Below are positions 18,684 to 26,272 of a stretch of 64,000 bases of DNA, in pieces. The stretch is from Lachnospiraceae bacterium (GTDB taxonomy: Bacteria > Bacillota > Clostridia > Lachnospirales > Lachnospiraceae): contig AP025576.1 in assembly GCA_022845955.1 (NCBI GenBank), forward strand, positions 3,100,001 to 3,164,000. Reading direction: 5' to 3'. Position 1 is the first letter of the stretch; each line of letters starts with the position of its first letter. The position numbers and the translations under genes were made by a program. Below the pieces are notes generated by a model that saw nothing but the letters and a program-made list of their open reading frames with translations, ran no database searches and had not been told where the DNA came from.

Positions 18684-18950
18684 ATGGAAAAAAATATGGA
18701 TAGTATAATTCCTATCCCTAATTTACAGATTGATGAGGTTAATGTTTTATTTGATATGGAAATAAAGGAAACGGAACGGGTGACGGAAGAACGGGGATGT
18801 GAGTGTTGTGAAGGTAATAATCCTCTTTTTTATGACGATTCAGATAATTGTATGTTTGTTAACAGCGTAGGTGAGCTTTTTATTATTGTGAAAGGAAACA
18901 GTATTAAGACAAGAGTGAAATACTGTCCTAATTGCGGAAGAGTATTATAG
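18684..18950 (+). CDS. small Cys-rich protein, unknown function
   Basis: 88 residues, not recognised. Cysteines at 39, 41, 42, 56, 81 and 84; the C-terminal YCPNCGRVL looks like half of a zinc ribbon, with CECC as a possible other half. The pattern suggests a metal-binding phage- or plasmid-type accessory protein. AAAGGAGAG precedes ATG 18684. It is followed 32 bases later by a second small Cys-rich protein. Confidence 0.7.
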   Translation: MEKNMDSIIPIPNLQIDEVNVLFDMEIKETERVTEERGCECCEGNNPLFYDDSDNCMFVNSVGELFIIVKGNSIKTRVKYCPNCGRVL

Positions 18951-18982
18951 AACAGGGTTGGGAAATGAGTTGAGGTGATGAG

Positions 18983-19171
18983 ATGGCTAAAGACAGAGAA
19001 ACACCGTGTAAATACTATATTTGTGCGGGAAAATGTGAAAAAGGAAGGGAAGCGGATCACAAAGGTTATTGCCAGAGATGTGATAAGTATTTTCCGCGTG
19101 CAAAGGTCAGGCATCTAAACCTGAAAAAGCAAAAGTTAGATAAGATGAGAAGGAATGAAAAAGATGAATGA
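18983..19171 (+). CDS. small Cys-rich basic protein, unknown function
   Basis: 62 residues with Cys9, Cys14, Cys18, His26, Cys30 and Cys33 and a strongly basic C-terminal half (KVRHLNLKKQKLDKMRR). Metal binding and possibly nucleic acid binding are suggested; no family was recognised. GAGGTGATGAG precedes the ATG. The stop overlaps the start of the rtcB remnant by four bases (ATGA), so it once sat in front of rtcB in an operon. Confidence 0.65.
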   Translation: MAKDRETPCKYYICAGKCEKGREADHKGYCQRCDKYFPRAKVRHLNLKKQKLDKMRRNEKDE

Positions 19172-19335
19172 TAGAACTTAAAGGAAAATATAATACTGTG
19201 GATTAAGCATCTATCGTTCAGGTAATGCTGCTGTTGAATCAGGAGTTCGTTACAGGAAGCAAAATAGGACTGATGCCGGATATCCATGCGGGAACCGGCA
19301 GATTAATGAGCCGTTCCCAGGCCAAAGTAACTTAA
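19168..19335 (+). pseudogene. rtcB: internally deleted remnant of rtcB (RNA ligase)
   Basis: Fifty-six codons. The N-terminal part matches the RtcB start: MIELKGKYNTVD, then an in-frame TAA, then VQVMLLLNQEFVTGSKIGLM and PDIHAGTG. It jumps directly to GRLMSRSQAK, the C-terminal HGAGRxMSRxxAK guanylylation motif of RtcB, so about 90 percent of the gene is deleted. RtcB normally has about 400 residues or more. The ATGA overlap with the upstream Cys-rich gene survives. Confidence 0.75.
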
Positions 19336-19370
19336 GGCCGGCGGAGAATGACCGGAAAGATGGAGGAATT

Positions 19371-20156
19371 ATGAAATACTATATCGTAGATGCTTTTACG
19401 GATGAGCTGTTCCGGGGAAATCCGGCTGGTGTCTGTCTGTTGGAAAAGGAACTGCCGGATCAGATAATGCAGAAAATTGCATACGAAAATAATCTGGCAG
19501 AGACCGCCTTCCTGTTAAAAAAGGAAAATACGTATTATCTGCGATGGTTTACCCCTGAAGTGGAAATAGATTTATGCGGACATGCTACGCTGGCAACGGC
19601 GTTTGTTGTCATGAATTATGTGGAACCGGGCCTGATGAACCTGGATTTTGAGACCCAGAGCGGGAAATTATCGGTAGAAAGGGCAAATGATTGGTATACA
19701 ATGAATTTCCCTGCCAGGATGCCGGTAGAAACCAAGATAAATCCATTGTTGGAAGAGGCACTTGGCTGCAGAGTCCTGGAAACATATTTATCAAGAGATC
19801 TCCTCGTTCTGGCGGAAAGTGAGAAAGTTGTTGAAAATTTGGAGGTAAATAGTAATAAACTTGCAGATATCAGTAAAGATATTGCTTTTGCTGTCATAGT
19901 TACAGCAAAAGGAACGAGCTGCGATTTTGTATCACGTTTTTTTGCTCCAAATGCAGGAGTCAGTGAAGATCCGGTCACCGGTTCTGCGCACAGCACATTA
20001 ATACCCTTTTGGAGCCGCAGGCTGGGCAAAACCAATATGACAGCGAAGCAGCTATCTCCCAGAGGCGGAATCCTGATATGCGAAGATTTGGGCGAAAGGG
20101 TAAATATCAGCGGAAAAGCGATCTGTTATCTGGAAGGTGATATTGTGCTTTACTGA
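19371..20156 (+). CDS. PhzF family isomerase/epimerase-like protein
   Basis: A 261-residue member of the PhzF fold. It shows the N-terminal VDAFTDELFRGNPAGVCLL, catalytic Glu44 in NNLAETAFL, LRWFTPEVEIDLCGHATLA and the C-terminal VSEDPVTGSAHSTLIPFW segment. Most members outside phenazine clusters have unknown substrates, and no phenazine genes are present. GGAGG precedes ATG 19371. Length is typical. Confidence 0.92.
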   Translation: MKYYIVDAFTDELFRGNPAGVCLLEKELPDQIMQKIAYENNLAETAFLLKKENTYYLRWFTPEVEIDLCGHATLATAFVVMNYVEPGLMNLDFETQSGKLSVERANDWYTMNFPARMPVETKINPLLEEALGCRVLETYLSRDLLVLAESEKVVENLEVNSNKLADISKDIAFAVIVTAKGTSCDFVSRFFAPNAGVSEDPVTGSAHSTLIPFWSRRLGKTNMTAKQLSPRGGILICEDLGERVNISGKAICYLEGDIVLY

Positions 20157-20188
20157 AGAAGCTGCTGAACAAAAAGGAGATAAATGCG

Positions 20189-20815
20189 ATGCTGCCAGAT
20201 AAAAAAACTGCGGAAGAAGAATTGCAGATAGCAGAGGCATTAAATCCCGGTCCATGGACGAAGCATTCTATTAATGTAGGGATCGCTGCACGCAATATTG
20301 CCGGAAAGATACCAACAATGGACGCGGAAAAAGCATATGTTTTAGGTGCGCTGCATGATATTGGACGGAGAGTGGGAGTAGTTGATACAACTACTCATGT
20401 ATACGAAGGATACCGGTATTCCAGTGCCAGACATTGGGACGAAGTTGCCAAAATATGTATGACGCACTCTTATCCGTTGATGGCACAGGAATTTGATGAT
20501 GTACCGGATACCGGGGAAGAAAAAGAAATAAAGGAATTTATTGAGACCTGCAGCTGTGATGATTATGATTTGCTGATTCAATTGTGTGACAGTCTTGCCG
20601 TTGATTATGGCTTTTGTATTCTGGAAAAACGGTTTGTAGATGTTGCGCGCAGGTATGGTATTTGGAAAAATTCAGTCGAAAGATGGAATGCTACATTTGC
20701 TATAAAAGAGTATTTCGAAAGCAAAATGCACGGTTCCGTTTACGACGTACTGCCCGATATTGGTAAGACAACATTAATCTGTCTGCCCCCCTGGAAACCG
20801 CCGGCCGGTACATAA
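20189..20815 (+). CDS. HD domain phosphohydrolase
   Basis: A 208-residue metal-dependent phosphohydrolase-type protein. His26, the HD pair His56-Asp57 (GALHDIGRR) and a downstream acidic LCDSLA motif form the expected metal site. The substrate is unknown, possibly a nucleotide. AAAAGGAGA sits ahead of ATG 20189. It follows the phzF-like gene by 32 bases and may be cotranscribed. Confidence 0.87.
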   Translation: MLPDKKTAEEELQIAEALNPGPWTKHSINVGIAARNIAGKIPTMDAEKAYVLGALHDIGRRVGVVDTTTHVYEGYRYSSARHWDEVAKICMTHSYPLMAQEFDDVPDTGEEKEIKEFIETCSCDDYDLLIQLCDSLAVDYGFCILEKRFVDVARRYGIWKNSVERWNATFAIKEYFESKMHGSVYDVLPDIGKTTLICLPPWKPPAGT

Positions 20816-20891
20816 CATATGATCCTCAGATTATGTTCCGTCTGGAGTCAGAACAGCAGGATTAAAACAGTGGCTTAGAAATGAGGAGAAA

Positions 20892-21131
20892 ATGAAAAAT
20901 TTTATTATAGCAGCATTGCCATGGATAACAATAGGGATAGCCGTTGCGGTTATCTTTGCATTCAAAAGCCGCAGGACAGGGGAGGAAGACCAAAACTGCA
21001 TGACTGAGGGAATGTGTATTGGTATGTGCCTGGGTGTGGCAATAGGAAGCACAGGGATTATCAGCATGGCATTAGGTATCAGCTTAGGTATGCTGATAGG
21101 AGAAGTGATCGGATATAAGATAAAGAAATAG
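20892..21131 (+). CDS. small glycine-rich membrane protein
   Basis: 79 residues with one helix at about 5-24 and a second Gly-rich hydrophobic stretch from 43 to 74 with a glycine-zipper look (GMCIGMCLGVAIGSTG). No function is recognised. GAGGAGAA precedes the ATG. The next gene starts 31 bases downstream. Confidence 0.7.
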   Translation: MKNFIIAALPWITIGIAVAVIFAFKSRRTGEEDQNCMTEGMCIGMCLGVAIGSTGIISMALGISLGMLIGEVIGYKIKK

Positions 21132-21162
21132 GGTACTTACTGTCCGGAAAGCGGGTGTAAAT

Positions 21163-21768
21163 ATGAATATTTATCTGCTGCGGCATGGTGAAACCGATTG
21201 GAATTGCGAGGGACGGCTGCAGGGACATGAAGATGTTTGGATGAACCGAAAGGGAATAGCCCAGATTGAAAATGCCGCAGAAGCATTGGCGGGATTAGCT
21301 GTTACTTTAGATGCCATTATTACAAGCCCTTTGGTGAGAGCAAGAAAAAGCGCAGAAATAGTTGCTGATAAAACAGGATATCAAAAAGATAAGATTGTGA
21401 TTGATCCTCTGTATATCGAACGCAGCTTCGGCCTGGGGGAAGGGCTGACGGTAGAAGAGCGGCGGCAAAAATACATGGATGATACCTATCCTGAAATGGA
21501 ATCCATGATATTGTTTTTGGAACGGGCCAAGACAGCTTTCTATAACACAATAAATAAGTATCATAAGGAAAATAATATTCTGATTGCCGCACACGGGGCT
21601 ATTCTGAAAGCTGTAATGACATCAGTTACAGAAGGGAAAATTGTATATGAAGCAGATAATGTACAAATAGAACCGGGAAGTATTCATATGATACAATATC
21701 AAAAAAATACAATCGCGTTATATAAATACAGTTTTACCGAACAAACCTTTTTTCAATTTCATTTCTGA
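21163..21768 (+). CDS. histidine phosphatase family protein
   Basis: A 201-residue phosphoglycerate mutase-like phosphatase. The catalytic LLRHGETDWN with His8 is at the N-terminus, the second-half Arg is in TSPLVRARKSA, and the second His is in IAAHGAILKA. Such proteins dephosphorylate diverse small molecules and the substrate cannot be fixed. A weak ribosome site (AAGCGGGTG) precedes ATG 21163. Confidence 0.9.
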   Translation: MNIYLLRHGETDWNCEGRLQGHEDVWMNRKGIAQIENAAEALAGLAVTLDAIITSPLVRARKSAEIVADKTGYQKDKIVIDPLYIERSFGLGEGLTVEERRQKYMDDTYPEMESMILFLERAKTAFYNTINKYHKENNILIAAHGAILKAVMTSVTEGKIVYEADNVQIEPGSIHMIQYQKNTIALYKYSFTEQTFFQFHF

Positions 21769-21941
21769 AAAGAATAAAAGTTTATATAATAATATATTTG
21801 TCCGGGAATCATATTCCCTGAAAAACGAAAAAGGAAGTTAAATTAACTGATTTTATGGATGCGTCATTTTATATCTGACACATGCGGAGACTACAGGATG
21901 CGTTGTTTTTCCTGATAAGCACCATCCTTACAGAAGGGACA

Positions 21942-22361
21942 ATGAATATGTGGTTTTGGTTTTTTATGTTTGTTTGCAATCTTTTAATCCCCATAACTTT
22001 GATAGCAGGAGGTAAAATCATGCAGCGGCATCCTCCTAAGTCTGTCAACTGCATCTGCGGTTATCGCACTTCCATGTCGATGAAGAATGAGGATACCTGG
22101 ATTTTTGCACAGAAAACTTGCGGGAAATTATGGTGGAAACTGAGCTGGTTCGTCCTTGTCCCATCGGTTATCATCCAATTCCCTTTTTATAAAAGTGACG
22201 AAGATGTAATAGGCCTGGTGGGAGGCATACTCTGTACGGTTCAGTGTGTCATATTGGTTGCATCGGTCTACCCTGTTGAAAAAGCATTAAAAAAATATTT
22301 TAATAAGGATGGAACCAGGAGAGAGGCATATCCGCCCGATACTGCCGGAAAAATTCAATAG
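21942..22361 (+). CDS. SdpI family membrane protein
   Basis: A 139-residue multi-helix membrane protein. The SdpI/YhfL signature is clear: NCICGYRTSMSMKNEDTW followed by AQKTCGKLWW. Members include immunity and regulatory proteins against the Sdp toxin, but most are uncharacterised, and no toxin gene is seen here. ATG 21942 follows GAAGGGA; the earlier ATG at 21882 has no ribosome site. Confidence 0.82.
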   Translation: MNMWFWFFMFVCNLLIPITLIAGGKIMQRHPPKSVNCICGYRTSMSMKNEDTWIFAQKTCGKLWWKLSWFVLVPSVIIQFPFYKSDEDVIGLVGGILCTVQCVILVASVYPVEKALKKYFNKDGTRREAYPPDTAGKIQ

Positions 22362-22468
22362 CTATTATACATGTAAAACGGTATAATGTAGTAACGGAGG
22401 AATTCAGGATATCCTGCTCTTTTCAGCAGCGGAGAATGAGTATGAACATATGTGAGGAGGAGATAAAG

Positions 22469-22630
22469 ATGCACAAAGAGTATATGCTTAGTTGTTTCAA
22501 TTTAAGTAAAATGGAAGATGAAGAAGACTTTTTTGAGTCTATCGATGAGATGAAAACCTATATTGAACAGGGCGGGGAAGATATAATCGTTGAAGGAACC
22601 TATCATTTGGATGAAATCAGCATTAATTAA
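22469..22630 (+). CDS. small acidic protein, unknown function
   Basis: 53 residues from ATG 22469, which follows the strong site GAGGAGGA (22453-22460); an in-frame ATG at 22436 would add 11 residues. The protein is acidic (KMEDEEDFFESIDEMKTYIE) and predicted mostly helical. No family was recognised. It ends 16 bases before the next start, so the two are likely cotranscribed. Confidence 0.6.
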   Translation: MHKEYMLSCFNLSKMEDEEDFFESIDEMKTYIEQGGEDIIVEGTYHLDEISIN

Positions 22631-22646
22631 CAGCGCAGGGGGATTT

Positions 22647-23021
22647 ATGGAAAAAGTGACAACGCAGGTGATTCAGTTGGAGCATGATATGTGGGAGGCG
22701 GCGCTGCATAAAGATGCGGAGGCCTTCAGTAAGCTGGTTTTGCCGGAAGCTGTGATGGTATGCGGGGGATATAGATGTTCAGGAAGTGAATATGCAGGTT
22801 TCATCCGGGATTTTGATATCAGCAGATATTCGATTTGTGATATGGAGGTTATCAGCGCTTCTGATAAAGAGGTAACGCTTCATTATGTACTGAGAGTGGA
22901 GGCTGATAATGCGTATGCTAAGGATTTGGAAGGACTGTTTCATGTTGTATCTATATGGAAGAGATGCGGGGACACCTGGAATTTGATGTTTAATATGGAC
23001 TCAAGGATAGCCCCGGTATGA
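22647..23021 (+). CDS. SnoaL/DUF4440-like (NTF2 fold) protein
   Basis: A 124-residue single-domain protein resembling the NTF2-like DUF4440 group: an N-terminal helix VIQLEHDMWEAALHKDAEAF, then VLPEAVMVCGGY and a C-terminal strand pattern VVSIWKRCGDTWNLMFN. These are small ligand-binding or enzymatic domains of unknown substrate. ATG 22647 follows GGGGGA; the frame extends upstream without a ribosome site. Confidence 0.75.
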   Translation: MEKVTTQVIQLEHDMWEAALHKDAEAFSKLVLPEAVMVCGGYRCSGSEYAGFIRDFDISRYSICDMEVISASDKEVTLHYVLRVEADNAYAKDLEGLFHVVSIWKRCGDTWNLMFNMDSRIAPV

Positions 23022-23295
23022 TTTGCCGTTACTGTTCACGGCTGTGCGCCCGGGGAGATTCCTCCCGGAATGGAATGAACGTAACCGTTAACCTTTGGCA
23101 GATAGTGTTAACTTATTTAGTTGACTTTAAATAATGAAACGTATGTTCTTGAAATCTCCGGGCATTTGTGTTAGCATGAATACAAACAAATGTTCGGATT
23201 TTTGCTGAAAGGGATGGCTGGGAACTGTTGTATGAAGGGTGCGTCTATCAGGCAGCATGGAAATCTGATACAAGGAAAAGGAGTCACTGCATTTG

Positions 23296-23544
23296 ATGGA
23301 AAACAACATAATGAATCCTCCGGTAGAGCTAGAATGGGGACCTGCTGAAATCGTTCTCGCTTATAATGACAGCCGGAATACGAAAAAGGTAGCTAAAACG
23401 TACTGCATTACAGATAAGGAGGTAAAGGAAATACTAAAAAAAGCCAAAATAAAAATCCTTCCTGTAAAAGAAAAAATAGTTTCTGATGCGGAACAGGCAC
23501 TAAATGATATCGGTATGAGTCAGAAGGATTTTTACAAAAGTTAG
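23296..23544 (+). CDS. small helix-turn-helix-like protein
   Basis: 82 residues. The segment EIVLAYNDSRNTKKVAKTYCITDKEVKEILKKA resembles a helix-turn-helix of the sigma-70 region 4 or terminase small-subunit type in spacing, though split here: recognition would involve VAKTYCI and DKEVKEIL. The C-terminus contains DAEQALNDIGMSQKDFY. Start ATG 23296 or TTG 23293, both downstream of AAGGAG. No partner gene is evident. Confidence 0.55.
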   Translation: MENNIMNPPVELEWGPAEIVLAYNDSRNTKKVAKTYCITDKEVKEILKKAKIKILPVKEKIVSDAEQALNDIGMSQKDFYKS

Positions 23545-23948
23545 TTTGCGGCAAGAATTGCGGCATGGTAAAGAACTGTTATATGTTCCGGTGCTTAATT
23601 TCGGCCCGCTTAGTGTTCACCCATCTTATCAGCGCAAGGGGATAGGTAAGGCACTGATGAGATCAACAATTGAACAGGCAAAGGACCAGGGGTACGGCGC
23701 AATTGTTTTTTTTCGGACGGCCTGAATATTACCCGAAGCTAGGGTTTGTGGAAGCGGCGGTATTCGGTATTGCCGACTGCAGCGGAAATAACTATCCGGA
23801 ACTTATGGCGATGGAGTTAAAGAAGGGATATCTTGATTCTGTGGAAGGGAAATATCAGGAATCATCCATAAATGATGATTCTCTGAATAAAGAAGCTGTC
23901 AGGGAGTACGATAAGCAGTTTCGTTCCGGGGAAGCCGGGAAGGAGTAG
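23545..23948 (+). pseudogene. GNAT N-acetyltransferase broken by a T8 frameshift
   Basis: The first part, in one frame, gives VLNFGPLSVHPSYQRKGIGKALM, the acetyl-CoA binding motif of a GNAT enzyme. The frame shifts at a run of eight T (23706-23713), after which the other frame continues FFGRPEYYPKLGFVEA to the stop at 23948. Removing one T restores a single frame. The N-terminal third is missing, so the gene is probably dead even if the T run varies or is a sequencing error. Confidence 0.75.
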
Positions 23949-23950
23949 CT

Positions 23951-24445
23951 ATGGAGTTGGTAAATGTTAAGGAAGATAACAGGGAACTTGTAAATTCATT
24001 TATCAGGGATCATTGGTGTACCACTGAAATGGCATTGCGGGGAAAGCTTATAGACATGACCCTGGTAGATGGAATCATGGCATTGGACGGGAAACGGAAT
24101 ATTACCGGGCTTGTAACATATATGATAAGGAACGCTATATGTGAAATCACATCGCTCGACAGCCTGGAAGAAAACAGGGGAACGGGAACAACTCTGGTAC
24201 AGGAGGTAATCCGTATTGCGAAAGAACAGAAATGTGGGAAAATTGAAGTGATTACTACCAATGATAATATAAACGCCCTGCGATTTTATCAGAAGAGAGG
24301 TTTTGACATGGCGGGCTTTTATTATAATTCCCTGGAGGTATCCCGTAAGCTGAAGCCGGAAATCCCCCTGATTGGAGAGAATGGGATTCCATTAAAGCAT
24401 GAAATACTATTTGAAATGCTGCTTGATGGGCAGGAGACAAGATAA
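23951..24445 (+). CDS. GNAT family N-acetyltransferase
   Basis: 164 residues with a GNAT core: ICEITSLDSLEENRGTGTTL (motif A with R-G-T-G-T), IRIAKEQKCGKIEVITTN and NINALRFYQKRGFDMAGFY. The substrate is unknown. It begins two bases after the stop of the broken GNAT gene and uses GGGAAGGAG as ribosome site, so it was probably coupled to that gene. It is convergent with an ASCH-like gene. Confidence 0.88.
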   Translation: MELVNVKEDNRELVNSFIRDHWCTTEMALRGKLIDMTLVDGIMALDGKRNITGLVTYMIRNAICEITSLDSLEENRGTGTTLVQEVIRIAKEQKCGKIEVITTNDNINALRFYQKRGFDMAGFYYNSLEVSRKLKPEIPLIGENGIPLKHEILFEMLLDGQETR

Positions 24446-24474
24446 GCAGGAGCGATGCCGGAAGCAAAGAAAAA

Positions 24475-24509
24475 CGGGAGATTTCCGCGCAATTCTGCGG
24501 TCTCTCCCG
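24475..24509 (-). terminator. bidirectional hairpin between convergent genes
   Basis: CGGGAGA...CCGC pairs with GCGG...TCTCCCG. Read on the minus strand it is followed by TTTTT, so it mainly terminates the AraC/ASCH-like operon. Confidence 0.65.
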
Positions 24510-24519
24510 GTATAGACAG

Positions 24520-24984
24520 CTAAAATCTGGATTTTTCATAATTGTAAGCAATGCTTGTCCCTACTAGAACATCTTCGATCTTTTCGATAATAAGCCAATC
24601 ATCCATATTTCCCTGATGATCAAACATAAGGGGGGAAATTTCCTGAACCTTTTCAAATTCAACAAGACACAGGCATTTTTTGTGCCATCGTTCTTTTTGT
24701 TTCTCTGATAAGTTTAGTTTTGCCTGATTTTCTTCCAGTATCCGGCAGATTTCTTCTTCTGTTAGTTTAACATAGTTCTGTACATCCTTAACCTTCGCTT
24801 TGGCAGTAATCATCATGCTCCCTTTTTCCATAAAATAGAGCTCTTCACCCTGAAAGACCCGGCTGTGAGGAATTTTTCTACCGGCGGCGCCTCGGATTAC
24901 CATTGTTTTTGTACCGGACAGTATCTTATCCAGAACCTTTTCCCCTTTTTTTCCTGTATTATCGCAATAAACTAAATGTACCAT
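24520..24984 (-). CDS. ASCH/PUA-like domain protein
   Basis: A 154-residue protein whose layout (GEKVLDKILSGTKTMVIRG near the start, GEELYFMEKGS, then a beta-rich centre and a C-terminal VEFEKVQEI strand) resembles ASCH/PUA-like RNA-binding domains; this assignment is tentative. ATG 24984 follows GAGGAGA by seven bases on the minus strand. It begins one base after the AraC gene stop and is surely in its operon. Confidence 0.6.
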   Translation of the reverse strand: MVHLVYCDNTGKKGEKVLDKILSGTKTMVIRGAAGRKIPHSRVFQGEELYFMEKGSMMITAKAKVKDVQNYVKLTEEEICRILEENQAKLNLSEKQKERWHKKCLCLVEFEKVQEISPLMFDHQGNMDDWLIIEKIEDVLVGTSIAYNYEKSRF

Positions 24985-24985
24985 T

Positions 24986-25864
24986 TCATCTCTCCTCAAT
25001 AATAGGTATCCATATTTGACTTAAGTAGTTGTCATCATAACTGTTGCCGGCACTGTACCATTCCAGCTCCGGGCAGTCTGCATGCTCGAAGGGATAATTA
25101 AGCAGCCATTCTTCCGTAAGAAATTTCCAGCCGTTTTGAATGGCCTGCGGGACTGCGCCTTTGCAGTCGAAGACCGCCCAGGTGGCAGCCGGCAGAATAA
25201 TTTCCGTATCCTCATTCCCGGCCCGGTGCGAGGATTCCACTGCGATCATGTAATCAATTGCATCAGAAGTAATCTCATAGCTGCCGAATATACCATAAAG
25301 GCCCCCGGGATTACCGTTATCTATGGCAAGCAATTGAGCTATGGAGCCGTTTTGCTGGCACTTGTTCCAGAATTCCGGAATGCCGGTGGATTGCTGTCCA
25401 TTACCGTTTATTCCCGCCGTTTTTTTGACTTTTGTATGCCTGCCTATGAGCCGGAAGGATGGTCTGTCCACTAATTTCCAGGAATACTGCCGGGGCAGTG
25501 TAACCTGCATTTTGGGGAATACCCGTAATTGGGCATCTGCTTTACGTGACTGTGCAGGAGAAATACCATGAAACTGCTGAAAGGCCTTGGTAAAGGATGT
25601 CGGTGATTCATAGCCGTATTTGTAGCTGATATCCACCACTTTACACTTGGTACTTTTTAAGTCATAGCCGGCCAGGGTTAATTTGCGGAAACGTATATAA
25701 TCGGCAAAGCTGATTCCGTTCATATAGGAAAAAACCTTCTGGAAAAAAGAATAGGAACAGCCGGCAAGCCGGGATATTTCATCCGGCAGAATCGGTTCTT
25801 CCGTTCGCTGAAGGTGATGTTCCACATAATCAATGATGGATTGTAGTTTTTCCGTCCATTCCAT
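24986..25864 (-). CDS. AraC family regulator with GyrI-like effector domain
   Basis: 292 residues. An N-terminal AraC double helix-turn-helix (about 5-105, with VVDISYKYGYESPTSFTKAF and FHGISPAQSR) is joined to a C-terminal GyrI/SOUL-like small-molecule-binding domain (from about 125). This is the Rob/BltR-like multidrug-sensing layout. ATG 25864 has AAAGGAGA eight bases upstream; the frame extends further without a site. The downstream ASCH-like protein is the only partner in the operon. Confidence 0.88.
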   Translation of the reverse strand: MEWTEKLQSIIDYVEHHLQRTEEPILPDEISRLAGCSYSFFQKVFSYMNGISFADYIRFRKLTLAGYDLKSTKCKVVDISYKYGYESPTSFTKAFQQFHGISPAQSRKADAQLRVFPKMQVTLPRQYSWKLVDRPSFRLIGRHTKVKKTAGINGNGQQSTGIPEFWNKCQQNGSIAQLLAIDNGNPGGLYGIFGSYEITSDAIDYMIAVESSHRAGNEDTEIILPAATWAVFDCKGAVPQAIQNGWKFLTEEWLLNYPFEHADCPELEWYSAGNSYDDNYLSQIWIPIIEER

Positions 25865-26059
25865 TCTGCTGTCTCCTTTCGTAAATAGTGTATCCATTTT
25901 ACCATTAATAATGAGCGGGCGCATCTCATTTTACGTACCCGCAGGATAGATAGGCTGGCGGACGGAAGATTCCTAACCATGTCTTTTTTCATAACAGTCC
26001 AGACAGGCCTGAACTGTTCCTTTTTTTCTGCGGGGAAAGAAGGGGAAAAACGGAAATAC

Positions 26060-26089
26060 TTGACAATGGCTGCAAAGTGTGCATAATAT
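26060..26089 (+). promoter_or_regulatory. promoter of the aminotransferase leader
   Basis: TTGACA (26060-26065) and TAATAT (26084-26089) with an 18-base spacer; CATAAT two bases earlier gives 16. Transcription would begin near 26096, leaving a 177-base leader. Confidence 0.6.
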
Positions 26090-26095
26090 TATAAG

Positions 26096-26242
26096 AAAAA
26101 AACCTGTAAGTAGTTATCAACCATGAATCGCGCAAAACAGCATAAAAACTGGATGGAAAATTTGTCCGGAAGGAAGTGTCCTTTCCGGCGCTATCAATTG
26201 TGTGGAAGGGGCTGATTTCAAGTAAAATCAGCTCTTTTTTCT
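26096..26242 (+). promoter_or_regulatory. probable transcription attenuator leader
   Basis: Two stems lie between the promoter and the gene. The first pairs CCGGAAGGA (26166-26174) with TCCTTTCCGG (26179-26188). The second is a terminator: GCTGATTT (26211-26218) with AAATCAGC (26225-26232) and then TCTTTTTTC. A 30-codon open frame (26123-26215) ends at a TGA inside the 5' arm of the terminator but lacks a good ribosome site. Layout fits conditional termination; the signal is unknown. Confidence 0.5.
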
Positions 26243-26272
26243 ATAATTATGAGGAAAAGAAGGAGAAGTGGA

